A stretch of 18,325 nt of DNA from Maribacter aquivivus (lineage in GTDB: Bacteria > Bacteroidota > Bacteroidia > Flavobacteriales > Flavobacteriaceae), in the NCBI RefSeq assembly GCF_900142175.1, contig NZ_FQZX01000009.1:1-18325 (forward strand), read 5' to 3'. Within the stretch, counting starts at the first letter, position 1. Every line of letters starts with the position of its first letter. The notes under the pieces were generated by a model. It had not been told where the DNA came from. It did not search any database and saw nothing but the letters and a program-made list of their open reading frames with translations. Shown here in pieces: positions 1 to 12,900 of this stretch. A program made the translations under genes and the position numbers.

Positions 1-195
1 TACAACATGAAATTATCCGCCAACAGGGCAAAGGCAACAGCCGATTACCTAATAGCGGCAGGTATCCCGAGCAACAGGATCTCGTATGAAGGCTACGGAG
101 AAACCGAGCTTACCAACGGTTGTAGCAATGGTGTTCCTTGTAGCAAAGAGAACCATCAACTCAACAGAAGATCGGAGTTTATCGTGGTAGAATAA
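1..195 (+). CDS. OmpA-family outer-membrane protein, C-terminal end (5' truncated by window edge)
   Basis: The reading frame is open from base 1 and stops with TAA at 193-195, so only the last 64 codons of a longer gene are visible. They match the second half of an OmpA-like peptidoglycan-binding domain (PF00691 type): a Leu-Ser-x-Asn-Arg-Ala helix start, a Tyr-Leu-x-x-x-Gly-Ile turn, a Gly-Tyr-Gly-Glu segment, then a Cys-containing loop with two cysteines and the closing Asn-Arg-Arg-x-Glu-Phe motif that contacts diaminopimelate in known OmpA domains. The two-cysteine loop before the NRR motif is common in Bacteroidota OmpA proteins. The first ATG, at 7-9, lies inside the domain and is not a start. 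The gene is probably the last of an upstream operon, since a terminator follows at once. By analogy with the gene at 17112 it may be the OmpA member of a second adhesin/PorP/OmpA cassette; that is inference. Confidence 0.88.
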   Translation, partial: YNMKLSANRAKATADYLIAAGIPSNRISYEGYGETELTNGCSNGVPCSKENHQLNRRSEFIVVE

Positions 196-216
196 ACTAC
201 AAATATCAATTTTATT

Positions 217-254
217 AAAAGTGGATAGAGGCAATGCTTCTATCCACTTTTTTT
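217..254 (+). terminator. Rho-independent terminator after the upstream OmpA gene
   Basis: A perfect 13-bp inverted repeat pairs 217-229 (AAAAGTGGATAGA) with 239-251 (TCTATCCACTTTT). The nine-base loop can close further by GC pairs, and the right arm runs into an uninterrupted T tract ending at 254. It begins 21 nt after the TAA of the OmpA gene, the expected place for the end of that transcript. A and T runs flank the stem on both sides, so some reverse-strand function is possible, but no gene converges on it. Confidence 0.88.
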
Positions 255-822
255 GTGTTCTGTGATTAGGACTACAATACTATCATGTATTTCGTCTGAT
301 TTTTTGGAATAGAATTTAGAATAAGATTCAATTTAAGACTACAAAAACATAGAATTCTTACAAAAAAGAAGTTATTTCATCCGTTTAAAATACAGGTGTT
401 ATCGATGAAATACATCTTTTAGATAAATTTTCATATACAAAAATGATCATTTCACAACAAAATGGTCTTCGCAGGCAACATATGTTGACAATTATTCGAG
501 TTCTCTCTCTATTTTTAGGAAAAATTACCAATACTATGTAGTCTAAAACTTACTTTTAAATTATTGGTTAGCTTAAATTTATCAATACTGTTCTTGGTAA
601 TAGCAAACCTCAAATTGTAAGTAAAAAAGATTGTGAAGAGAATTTTAGCATTAAAATGAAGATGATAGTAAAAAAAATAATACCGTTCAACGATACTTTT
701 GCCCTGCTCACCTTTAGAAACATCCAGACGGTATTCAAAGAGTACTTTTTAAATTCTTTAAAATCTTTCTTTGATTTTATACATACAATCTGTCAGTAAT
801 ATTCTTGGTCTTTACATAAAAA
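255..822. other. AT-rich intergenic region, no convincing gene
   Basis: These 568 bases are strongly AT-rich and broken by stops in all forward frames. The longest forward reading I traced is a 47-codon frame at 656-799, which has no recognisable motif and is not supported as a gene. A 12-bp palindrome (AAATGATCATTT) sits at 441-452. The only promoter-like element I found is the -7 match at 694-701. The gap separates the terminated upstream operon from the giant gene, so it should hold that gene's promoter and any regulatory sites. I see no tRNA, riboswitch or mobile-element ends. Confidence 0.6.
694..701 (+). promoter_or_regulatory. Possible Bacteroidota -7 promoter element (TAnnTTTG)
   Basis: TACTTTTG at 694-701 matches the Bacteroidota primary sigma factor -7 consensus TAnnTTTG at every fixed position. 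No TTG-type -33 element stands at the usual distance upstream (about 17-23 nt), so the match could be chance in AT-rich DNA. If real, transcription would start near 707-710, giving a leader of roughly 115-155 nt before the giant gene, depending on which start codon is used. Confidence 0.25.
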
Positions 823-864
823 ATGACGAATCAACAAAACCCCCAGTTTCATAAAATAACCGCT

Positions 865-957
865 ATGAAAAAATCAAGCTTCCATTTAAATCAATTTTTC
901 AGAATTTTACTTTTTTTTGTACTACAAATTTTAGCATTATTCCCATTAATAGCGGGT
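865..957 (+). other. Signal peptide of the giant protein
   Basis: Residues 1-31 from ATG 865 have a positive start (Met-Lys-Lys), an Arg at the edge of the core, a Leu/Phe/Ile-rich hydrophobic stretch and a small-residue end (Ile-Ala-Gly) before Thr-Pro-Ile-Glu-Asp. This fits Sec export to the periplasm, the first step for a T9SS substrate. The cleavage point is approximate. There is no lipobox cysteine. Confidence 0.8.
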
Positions 958-3900
958 ACTCCTATTGAAGATAGTATTGGTCCAAGAATCATAAGTACAA
1001 AAAGTTTTTTTGCCGATCCCGTATTAGATCTAAATTCTATAGCAACAGGTGTAAATCATGAGGTTCAGTTTAGACCAACAACAGGCAATATATCTCCGTT
1101 AAGTTTAATACCGACTTTAACCTCAGATACGAATACAATTTTAAGTGCAACTATTGCTTTTTCAGGAAATGTAAATACAACGGAATTCCTTTATGTTACG
1201 AATGGTCCTGTTCAATTCAATTTCTCAACGGCATCGAATAGCCGTAATTTTAATGTTGACGGTTCTACACTGAGGCTAGTTCAAAATTTCGGAACTTTTA
1301 CTATTACCGAATTATCGGGCAATCCAATTCCGAATGATGTTTTATTGACTTTCTTAAAAACATTATATTATAGAAATGCCACTAATACTCCAACGGCAGG
1401 TATACGAACTGCTACTATAGAAGTTAGAGATACCAATTTAGCTACGGCAAGTGCACAAAATATAATACGCGTTTTTGAAAATGGCCCGCTAGCAACAGAC
1501 GACTCTAATGCTATTTTGGCAAACGCAACGGGAACCATATCTGGTAATGTTGTATCAAATGACTCTGGTAATGGATTGTCGGTATCTGAAGTTGATGTCT
1601 ACCCTAGTAAAGTGGGTACGTCATATGAAACCCTGTATGGTTCAATTAATATTCAGTCTAATGGTACTTATACATATGATGTAGATGAAACAAGCTCTTC
1701 GGTAACTGGTTTAAAAAGTGGAGAAACTTTAGTAGATATTGTTTCTTATACAGTAAAAGACAATGCTGATATTACAGATTATGGTATTATATCAATTTCA
1801 ATTAACGGTGTAGATGAAGCCCCTACTGCCGTAGATAACAATGATAACGTTACAGTTACTACAGAGCCAAATATATCAGGAAATATAATAACGGATGTTG
1901 GAGATGATGGAGTAGATTTTGTAGATAGAGGCCTGTCGACATTGGTATGGGAAAATGAATTCAGCTCCCCTGGGGGAGTTTTTGGTGGTTTATCTGGTCC
2001 TGTAAACGGAGCTTCAGCTAATGTAGGTGGGGTAACGCTTGACTTTACTTCTACTGATATTTCTAATATCGGTGTTGCAAATCAAAATCAAGTAGTTTTT
2101 CAAACTGGCACTAACGGTGGTCATTTAGGATATCTTTTATACTCTATTGATGGTTCTACTACATCTTTAAATGATACAGAATTAATAATTGATTTTGATG
2201 AACCAGTATTTAATCTAGGATTTTTATTGGTAGATATCGATTTTTCGCAGGGAACAAGCTGGCAAGATCAGATAAAGATTAACGGATCATTAAATGGTGC
2301 AGCTTCTGCTTTTAAATTTATAACTACGGGTGGTGTCGTAAATTCAGGTAACAATACGTTTTACGGATTAGGTAATGCTGTAGCTACTGATGCAACGGGT
2401 AATATTAATGTACTTTTTGAAGAACCTATTAATCAATTAGTATTAAGTTATAATTATGGGCCAAATGCAACTGACGCTGATCAAGGTGGTCAAATTGCAG
2501 GTGTTTCAGATATCTATTGGCAAGGTGGAGCGAGTAATGTTCTTATTATACAAATAGATGGTAACCCTGTTACTACTGGTTCTACTTTTGTGGGCACATA
2601 TGGTACCCTTGTCATAAATCCTGATGGTAGTTATACCTATACTCCAGATTTAAGTAATCCTGCTGTTGCTGGCTTATTGGTAGGTAATACCCTCACAGAA
2701 ACATTTGATTATAGACTTTCTGATGGTTCCAATTTTGACAATGCAAATTTAATAATCACATTAAATGGTTCTAAAATAGCTCCCACAGTAAGTATATCAA
2801 CACCTATTGAAGTTGATAATATAGTAGATCATACAGAAGTTAATGATGTTATTATTTCTGGTTCAACTACTGATGTTGAAGATGGCCAAACGGTAACCGT
2901 AACCTTATTTGACGGTACAAATACAATTACCACTACCGCAGTTGTAAATTCAGGAATTTGGACAACTGATGCCACTAATATTTCTACTTTAGAGCAAGGT
3001 TCGATAACGATTATGGCGATAGTAACCGATTTTGGTGGTAATGGTACATCTGACAATGCTACTATTACTTTAAATATTTGTGGTAATCAAGACTCCGATA
3101 ATGATGGTGTATTCGATCTTTGCGATGAAGATGATGACAATGATGGTATTTTAGATATTTATGAATCGAATAGTGTTTGTGATTCCGCTTCTTCAACTAA
3201 TATTCATTTCACAAATGCATCTTACAATGTAATTGCTTTAAATAATAATGACGGGTCTTTAATTACGTATATAAAAGATTTTGATAGCGGTATTACGGCA
3301 GTTGCTACAACTACGATTGGTTCAGGTAGCTTTGCCGCTAACACACCAAATTACACAGATGGTACCACGCGAGTAGATATGCAAACGCGTAATTCAAATT
3401 CAGATGTTACAGGTACCTCTACAGAAATTGTATTTTCTGAACTTATACTATCATCAGAATTTAATGTAAGAAGTTTAGCTAGAAATGCAGCAGGAAGTTA
3501 TAATGAAAGTCAGAATATTAAATTTTTCAATAATGGAGTACAAGTAGAGTTTCCTGCAGATATTTATTCGGATATTGGAACAGTGGGTTCGGGTGCTTCT
3601 TATGATCCTGTTACAGGAGATGCCATAGCGGCAATAATTGGTGGAGGTGTTCAAGAAGCCAACTTTAGATTTAATATAAATAAAGCAATAGACAAAATTG
3701 TAATAACTCAAATGGATACGGCTAATGCCGATAATATTGGGTGGACGGTTAATATTTTATGTGCCTATAATTTAGATACGGATAATGATGGTATTTATAA
3801 CCATCTAGATTTAGATAGTGATAATGATGGTTGTCCAGATGCTTTAGAAGGTGCTGCAACTTATGGTTATAACGATATAGATGGTAGTTTTAAACTTACT

Positions 3901-6900
3901 TCAACGGTAGATGCGGCTGGTATTCCTGGTGGGTCTTCTCAAGCAGTCGGTACATCTATAGACAATTTACAACAGTCAGATACATGTTCTCAGTGTTCAC
4001 CAGACCATCCTTTATATAATGATGCAGATGGTGATAGTGTTGGCGATTTTTGTGATGATGATAATGATAATGATGGTATAGCAAATGCACTAGAATGTAC
4101 TCCTGCAAAAGGCACGATTTTAACAGGTGATGATACGCTATTGTTAACTGGCGAATATAATAATGGCAACGGAGTAGATCAACAGTTTACAATAACCTCT
4201 ACCGAATATAATATTTTAGATAAAACCGGTTCTGCAGATAATGGTCTACAGGTAAGATGGAACCAGGGTACAGATCCAACAGTAGCATTTACGCTAACTT
4301 TAGAAGAACCTGTAAATGCAGTTCAAAATGCAATTCGTGTTTCTTCTTATGAGCCTAATAGTGCCGTAGGAGGAATACAAAATGCAGATAAGACCGTAAC
4401 AATTACATGGCCAGGTGGTGGTACTGCTGTGCTGTCTGATCCATTAGGTGAAACAGATTTGGGTAATGGGGCGGTAATAACTTCAGGAACTCCTTTTCAA
4501 GTTGCTCCAGATGCAGCCGGACTTTCCAGACTTGTGCCAGATTCGCAATGGTCTTTATTGATTGATACAAGTACAGGAATAACTTTCCCTATGGATATTG
4601 GTTATTACGCAGATGGTACTATTAATACAAGTGCAAATCACGTAAACGAAGGTTTTGCATTTAGATCGGTTTTAGATTGTGATAATGATAATGATGGTGT
4701 AGCTAATACGCTTGATTTAGATAGTGATAATGACGGAATTTATGATGTTGTAGAATCAGGTGGTACGGATGCAGATGCCAATGGTATTGCAGATGGAGCA
4801 GTAAGTACTGAAGGTATCCCTAATACAGCAGGTACAGGTACAGTTCCTACGGAAACTACGGCGGGTACTCCAGATTTTTTAAATTTAGATAGTGATGCAG
4901 ATGGTTGTTCAGATGCCAATGAAGCATACGAAGATAATACAGCAGATAATGGTGATGGTTTGGTATATAATGATGCCGATACAGCAACTGTTAGTGATGG
5001 TTCAGGAAAAATATTAGCAAACGGATTAGTGGCAGCAGCTGCCTATAACACGGGTGCTGTAAGTGCAGTTACTACGGAAGATTTAGATTTAGATGGTGAC
5101 GGATTAGTTGGTATCTGTGATTTAGATGATGATGGCGATGGCGATCCAGATACTACAGATACGGATCCTTTAGATCCGTGTGTATATAGTACAAATCAGG
5201 TTACGGCTAATGCTGAAGCAAGTTGGAATGCATTAGACTGTGATGGTGATGGTGAAACAAACGGATTCGAAATAGCCAACGGTACAGATCCATCAGACCC
5301 TTGTGAGGTTACCGTACCAACAGTGCGTGCTCCAGGCGATGAAAATTATGCAGTTTGGGCAGCAGCCGATTGTGATGGAGATAATCTTGATAATGGTACA
5401 GAGTTTACCAATGGTACTGACCCTTTTGATATAGATACAGATGGCGACGGTGTTCAAGATGACGTTGACAGTGATGCACTAGATCCATGTGATCCAGTTC
5501 AGCCAGCAGGTTATACAGGTTATGATGCTACCAATGCTATTTGGGCAGCAGCAGATTGTGATGGAGACGGAGTTACCAATGGAACTGAAGCTACCAACGG
5601 TACAGATCCATATAGTACAGATACAGACGGTGATGGTGTTCCGGATAATACAGATACAGATGCTTTAGATCCTTGTGATCCAGTACAAGCAGCAGGTTAC
5701 ACCGGTTACGATGCTAACAATGCTATTTGGGCAGCGGCAGATTGTGATGGTGACGGAGTTACCAATGGTACGGAAGATACCAATGGTACGGATCCTTACA
5801 ATGTAGATACTGATGGTGATGGTGTTCCTGATAATACAGATTCAGATGCTTTAGATCCTTGTGATCCAGTACAAGCAGCAGGTTACACCGGTTACGATGC
5901 TAACAATGCTATTTGGGCAGCGGCAGATTGTGATGGTGACGGAGTTACCAATGGTACGGAAGATACCAATGGTACGGATCCTTACAATGTAGATACTGAT
6001 GGTGATGGTGTTCCTGATAATACAGATTCAGATGCTTTAGATCCTTGTGATCCAGTACAAGCGGTAGGGTATACAGGTTATGATGCTAGCAATGCTATTT
6101 GGGCAGCGGCAGATTGTGATAGTGATGGTGTTTTGAACGGTACGGAAAATACCAATGGTACTGATCCATATAGTTCAGATACCGATGGTGATGGTGTGCC
6201 AGATACCACAGATGCTGACCCGTTAGATCCTTGTGATCCAGTACAAGCAGCAGGTTACACTGGTTACGATGCAACCAATGCTATTTGGGCAGCGGCAGAT
6301 TGTGATGGCGATGGAGTTTTAAATGGTACGGAAGCTACTAACGGTACGGACCCTTACAATACAGATACCGATGGTGATGGTGTTCCAGATAACACAGATT
6401 CAGATGCTTTAGATCCTTGTGATCCAGTACAAGCGGCAGGTTACACAGGTTATGATGTTAACAATGCTATTTGGGCAGCGGCAGATTGTGATGGCGACGG
6501 AGTGATTAATAGTACAGAAGTTACCAACGGTACGGATCCATATAGTACAGATACAGATGGTGATGGTGTTCCAGATAATACAGATGCAGATCCATTAGAC
6601 CCTTGTGATCCTTCACAAGTTGCAGGTTACACAGGTTACGTTGCAACCAATGCTATTTGGGCAGCAGCAGATTGTGATGGTGATAATGTTACCAATGGTA
6701 CAGAAGATACTTTTGGTACTGATCCATATAATACAGATACCGATGGTGACGGAATTCAAGATGATGTGGACAATGATCCACTTGATCCTTGTGATCCAGT
6801 TCAAGCTCCTGGTTATACTGGTTATGATGGTGGTAATGCAATATGGGCAGCGGCAGATTGTGATAACGACGGAGTAATAAATGGTACAGAAGTAACCAAT

Positions 6901-9900
6901 GGTACTGATCCATATAGTACAGATACTGATGGTGACGGAGTACCAGATGATATTGATGCTGACCCGTTAGATCCTTGTGATCCAGTTCAGGCAGCAGGTT
7001 ATACAGGTTATGATGCTACAAACCCAATTTGGGCAGCGGCAGATTGTGATGGTGATTCAATTATAAATGGAACTGAAGTTACCAATGGTACAGATCCATA
7101 TAATCCTGATTCTGATGGTGACGGCATTGATGATGGTCAAGAAGATACAGATGGTACAAATCCATTGAACGATTGTGAATCTATAGGAGGTAGTCCTTTA
7201 CCAACAAGTGATTGTGATGGTGATGGTGTGCAAAATTCTTTAGATGCATGTGAAGGTTTTGATGATGCTATAAACGCAGATGGTGATGCGCTACCAGACG
7301 CATGTGATGAAGATGATGATAACGATGGTATTCCAGATACAGTAGAAGGTTCTGGTGATTTTGATGGAGACGGTGTTCCAGATAGTTTAGACTTGGATAG
7401 TGATAATGATGGTATTCCGGATCTTGTTGAAACAGGTAATGGTAGTCTAGATACTAATGGTAATGGATTTATAGATAGTACCGAAAGTGGAGTGGGTACC
7501 AATGGTATTCCAGATATTTTAGAAGATGGTGGTGTAGATGGTGCCGGGGTAACAGCAGTTCCTGTAAATTCTGACGGTACAGCTGGTCCAGATTATTTAG
7601 ATATTGATTCTGATAATGATGGTATTAGAGATTTAGTAGAAGCACAAACAGATGCTGCTTTAGTACAACTTTCTGGTAACGATTCTGATAATGATGGTAT
7701 AGATGATGCTTTTGATGTGGATAACGGCGGAAGTTTAACAACTTCACCAGAAGACACAGATTTAGATGGTCGTCCAGATTATTTAGATATTGACTCTGAT
7801 GGTGATGGTATAATAGATAATATTGAATGGCAATCAACTTCAAGTCATCTTTTTCCATCTGCAGATTCAGATGGTAACGGTTTAGCTGATAATTATGAAG
7901 TTGCACCTGCGGGTTCTGGGGAATCTATCAATGAACCAACAAATTCAGATGGAACGGATATGCCTGATTACAGAGATACAGATTCTGATAATGATGGTTT
8001 AGATGATATGACCGAAGTCTATGATTATAATGATGATTTGACTTCTGATATTACTCCATCAGGTATAGATGCCGATAATGATGGATTAGATGATACTTTT
8101 GATTTAAGCATATCTGCACCTAATGGCATAGCAGATTCAAACGGAGCTACAAATGATAATCAAGATGTAACCGGATTCTTAAATACTCAAGATCCTTTTA
8201 CAAGTGAAGTAGATTTTAGAGATGAACATGTTCATTTAGAACCTACTGATACAGATGGTGACGGAGTTGATAATCTCATAGATATCGACAATGACAACGA
8301 TGGTATTTTAGATTATGTAGAATCATTAGGTTTCCAACCTACAGATACGCAAGGAGATGCATGTGGTATTCCAGCCGGTTCATTTAAAGGCGGTAGTTAC
8401 ATAACAGGTACCGGTAGTGGTGCAGGTACTGTAGGTGCAGAATATAGGTTCTCACCTGTGGTTACATCATCATTGGGTGTTTTAGATGCTATTGTTAGAA
8501 TTACGGATGTTGATAATGCTACGTTGACATCAATAGATGCATTTCCAGCAGGTAGTAGTGATGATGCTTGGCAACCTACTTTTGATGTAGGAGATGGAAC
8601 AAGTATTGCGGGTGAAGAAGGTAGTATTTCTTTTAACATTCGTTTGGTAGCACAAGGCACAGATTTTCAAGTGAACCTTATTAGATTCGGTGGGGTAATC
8701 TATGATATTGATGGTGCAAATACGAAAGAGAGTGTTACACTTACGCGACCAGGTTTATATGCTGTAGATAGTAATTCATTGCTTACAGTATCAGAAAATT
8801 TAGCTACGGGTACCGCAACTTTTGAAGGTCCTGATGAAACATGGCCTGGAGTTGATTTTGGACCTAAGTTGGCTGCGTATTTTAACTATTATGAAACTAC
8901 AAACCTTGATTTAACTTTTACTGGAGAATTGCAAACAGGTTTTGCTACACAAGATTATTTAGGGTCTATTTTATTCCAAACTTGTGACATTAACGGATTG
9001 TTCACACCTACGAATACAACATCGGCAAATAGTCTTGATGGTACTGCATCTGGTGGTGGTTCGTCACCAAAATATACTATTTATCAAGGTATCGACAGTG
9101 ATAATGATGGTATTGAAGATCATTTGGATATTGATTCTGATAATGATGGTATTCCAGATAATGTAGAGGCACAACTTACCTCTTCTTATATTCCAAGAGG
9201 AACAGTTGATAGCGACACTGATGGTTTAGGAAATCCATATGAAGGAACAGGTAATGAAGGTTTAACCGTTATTGATACAGACCTTGATGGTGTTCCAGAT
9301 TATTTAGATTTAGACTCAGATGGCGATGGTTTTACCGATAGAGTTGAAGCTGGTTTCACATTAGCTTCAAACAACCTAGATTCTGACGGTGATGGTTTAT
9401 TAAATGGATATGATGATGTAGATACACCAGGTACTCTTTTTGATACTAATGATGATCAAGATAATGGAGCTTCAGATTTACCTAACATAGCTAAAACTAC
9501 AACTCCAGAAGTTGATTACCGCGAAGTTGGTATTGATGATAATGATTTAGATGGTATAGCAGATTCTATTGACTTAGATGATGATAACGATGGTATTTTA
9601 GATACGGTTGAAACTTCAGGAATTGATCCTAGTGCTGATGATGATTCTGATGGAATATTAAATTATAGAGATACCGATTTAGGTGCTGATGCCAACGGTG
9701 ATGGTATTGTAGATGTTTTTGATGCCGATGGTGATGGTGTTCCTAACCACTTTGATTTAGATACAGATAATGATGGTATTTATGATGTTGTAGAATCTGG
9801 CAGTGACCAAGCGTTTACCGCTGGTGTTGTAACTGGTGCGGTAGGTACAGATGGTATTCCAAATTCGGTACAAGCAAGTGGTCAGCAAAATAGCGGTACC

Positions 9901-12900
9901 GTAAATTATACGGTATCAGATTCTGAAACTACTTCTGATGGAATATTTGATTTCTTGGAATTAGATGCTGATGGAGATGGATGTAATGATGTTATCGAAG
10001 CTGGATTTACTAATCCTAATGCAGACGGAATATTGGGCGATGGTGCTACAGTTGTTGATGCAAATGGTATCGTAACAGGTACTACTGTTGTTGATGGATA
10101 TACTACTCCAAATAATTTAGATAGTGCTACAGATTCAACATTCGACTTTCAACAACCAGGTGTTGTACCAACAATAGCAACAGCAGCTGAACAACCTCAA
10201 GATGTGTTAACAAATGGAAGTTCTCCAGAGACATTTACGGTAACGGCTACAGGTACAGATGTACTGTATCAATGGCAAGTAGATGACCAATCTGGTGGTG
10301 GTTTTGTTGATATAGACGATGCAAATGCAACTGATATTTATTCAGGTAATATTACAGAAACATTGACTTTAACAGGTATAACAACAACACAACAGGGTTA
10401 TGAATATAGAGTGATAATTACAGAGACTAGCTTTGTATGTTCGCCGTTAACTTCTAATAGTGCTTTGCTTACGGTAGATGTAACTCCGCCAGCAATACCT
10501 ACTTGTGATAGTCAAATTACGAATGACACAACACCTGTTATTACGGGTACTGCAGAAGCAAATTCTACGGTAACTGTAGTAGTTGCCGGTGCAACATATA
10601 CAGCAACAGCAGATGCTTCTGGCAACTGGACAATTGATACGGAAACTGCTATTGCAGATAGTGGTTCATTTACACCAAATGTAAATGGAACAAATGAAGT
10701 AGCCGTAACAAGTACGGATGCTGCTGGTAATAGTACTGATGATGTTACAACTTTAGAGTTGACAATAGATACTACAGACCCTGCGATTCCTACTGTAGAA
10801 AGTCAAATTACAAATGATATAACACCTGTTATTACAGGTACTGCAGAAGCAAATTCTACTTTAGAAATAGAAGTAGGTGGTGCAATTTTCACCATTATTA
10901 CTGATGCTTCTGGCAATTGGACTTTAGATACCGAAGTTGAAACTCCGGAAAGTGGAATTTTTGATCCAAATGTAAATGGTGTAAATGAAGTTGCGGTCAC
11001 AAGTACAGACGCAGCGGGTAATAGTACAGTAGATATTACTACTTTAGAGTTGACCATAGATATAACTGCCCCAACGGCTCCAACAGTTCAAATTACTGAA
11101 GACACCAATAATGATGGTTTAATTAGTGATGATGAATTAACAGGACCTATCAATGCAGTAGTTACACTACCTGTTGATGCTGTTGTAGGTGACACTGTAA
11201 CTATTACAGATGGTAATGGTAACTCACAAGACGTGGTGCTTACCGCAACTGATATTAGTAATGGCGATATAACTGTTATAATTGCCAACCCTGGTGAGAA
11301 TGGTACCATTGTCGTAACGGCTAATATTACAGATGTGGCTGGCAATACAAGTGCGGATAGTGCTACAGATACAGCAGTACTTGATACCACGGCTCCTTTA
11401 GCGCCAACAGTAGTTATCTCTGAAGATGTTGACAATGACGGATTAATAAACGAAGACGAATTTGTAGGTGATATTGATGCTCGTGTAACGCTTCCAGTGG
11501 ATGCGGTAGCAGGAGATACGGTGACTGTTACTGATGGTAATGGAAACTCTCAAGATGTAATCTTGACGGCAACTGATATTACAAACGGGTTTATTGATGT
11601 AGTAATCGCAAATCCTGGAGATACGGGTACTATTGTGGTAACCGCAAATCTTACAGATGTTGCTGGCAATGTTGGTCCAGATAGTGCTACAGATACTGCG
11701 GTACTTGACCTTACAGATCCATTAGCTCCAACAATACAGATTACCGAAGATGTCAATGATGATGAATTAATAAATGGAGATGAACTAGTAGGTGATTTAG
11801 ACGCTGTGGTAACACTACCTGCAGGAGCAGTTGCTGGTGATACCGTTACGGTAACTGATGGTAATAGTAATTCACAAGATATAATACTTACTGCAACAGA
11901 TGTCGCAACGGGTTCTATAGATGTGGTCATCATTAACCCAGGTGAAAACGGTACTATTGTATTAACTGCTAATCTAACAGATGTTGCAGGTAATGTTGGT
12001 CCTGATAGTGCTACTGATACCGCTGCCATTGATACAACAGCTCCTTTAGCACCAACAGTAGTTATCTCTGAAGATGTTGACAATGACGGATTAATAAACG
12101 AAGATGAACTTGTTGGTGATCTTGATGCTCGTGTAACATTACCTGTTGATGCAGTTGCCGGTGACACGGTTACGGTAACCGATGGTAATGGAAACTCACA
12201 AGATGTGGTACTGACCGCAACAAATATATCTGATGGATATGTAGATGTTGTAATTGTCAATCCTGGAGATATGGGTACCATTGTGGTAACCGCAAATCTA
12301 ACGGACGTTGCCGGTAATGTTGGTCCTGATAGCGCTACAGATACAGCAGTGCTGGATCTTACTGATCCTGGTGCTCCTACAGTGATTATTGTAGATGACG
12401 GTAATGATGATGAGTTAATTAATGAAGATGAATTAGACGGAGATATTCAAGCGGCAATATCACTACCAACTAATATAGCAGCAGGAGATACCGTGACCAT
12501 AACTGATGGTAATGGAGACTCTCAAGATGTAATACTTACGGCAGCTGAAGCAACCAACGGATTTATTCTTGTTGTAATTCCTAATCCGGGAGATGGTGGT
12601 ACAATAAATGTAACCGCTCATGTAACAGATGTTGCCGGTAATGTTGGTCCTGATAGTAATACAGATAATGCATTACTTGATCTTACGGATCCAAGTGCGC
12701 CAACGGTAGAAATTACCGAAGACACCAATAATGATGGTATCATCAGTGAAGATGAATTAACTGGTGATATTGATGCACGTGTGACTTTAGTTGGACCAAC
12801 ATTTGAAGGAGATACGGTAACGGTTACCGATGGTAACGGAAACTCACAAGATGTGGTATTAACTGCAGCAGATGTTGCCAATGGATTTATAGATGTAATT

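Noticed and set aside
49..234. Minus-strand 61-codon frame over the OmpA end and terminator
   Set aside because: Opposite to a recognisable OmpA domain and running into the terminator stem; no motif or start signal.
441..452. 12-bp perfect palindrome AAATGATCATTT as a regulator-binding site
   Set aside because: A 12-bp palindrome of A/T-rich composition is not rare here, it stands alone, and it is about 410 nt from the giant gene's start.
656..799. Forward 47-codon open frame just before the giant gene
   Set aside because: Too short and Phe/Lys/Ile-rich as expected from AT-rich DNA, with no recognised domain; the candidate -7 element lies inside it. Possible leader peptide but no positive evidence.
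823..864. ATG 823 as the start of the giant protein
   Set aside because: It is in frame and possible, but it puts 14 polar residues before a Met-Lys-Lys signal peptide. ATG 865 gives a normal signal-peptide length. Neither start has a decisive ribosome-binding site.
6605..6877. 90-codon forward frame and overlapping minus-strand frames inside the 186-bp array
   Set aside because: Out-of-frame reading of the TSP3 repeat. The giant frame continues without a break, and the alternative product is a low-complexity Met/Ile/Val string.
5296..7167. CRISPR-like or mobile-element interpretation of the tandem repeats
   Set aside because: Units are 186 bp, contiguous, in frame and coding, with no short repeat/unique spacer alternation; no transposase or terminal inverted repeats are seen.
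9094..10150. RTX nonapeptide calcium-binding repeats (type I secretion substrate)
   Set aside because: The Asp/Gly motifs follow the TSP3 pattern, not the Gly-Gly-x-Gly-x-Asp nonapeptide, and the C-terminus is a T9SS type B sorting domain.
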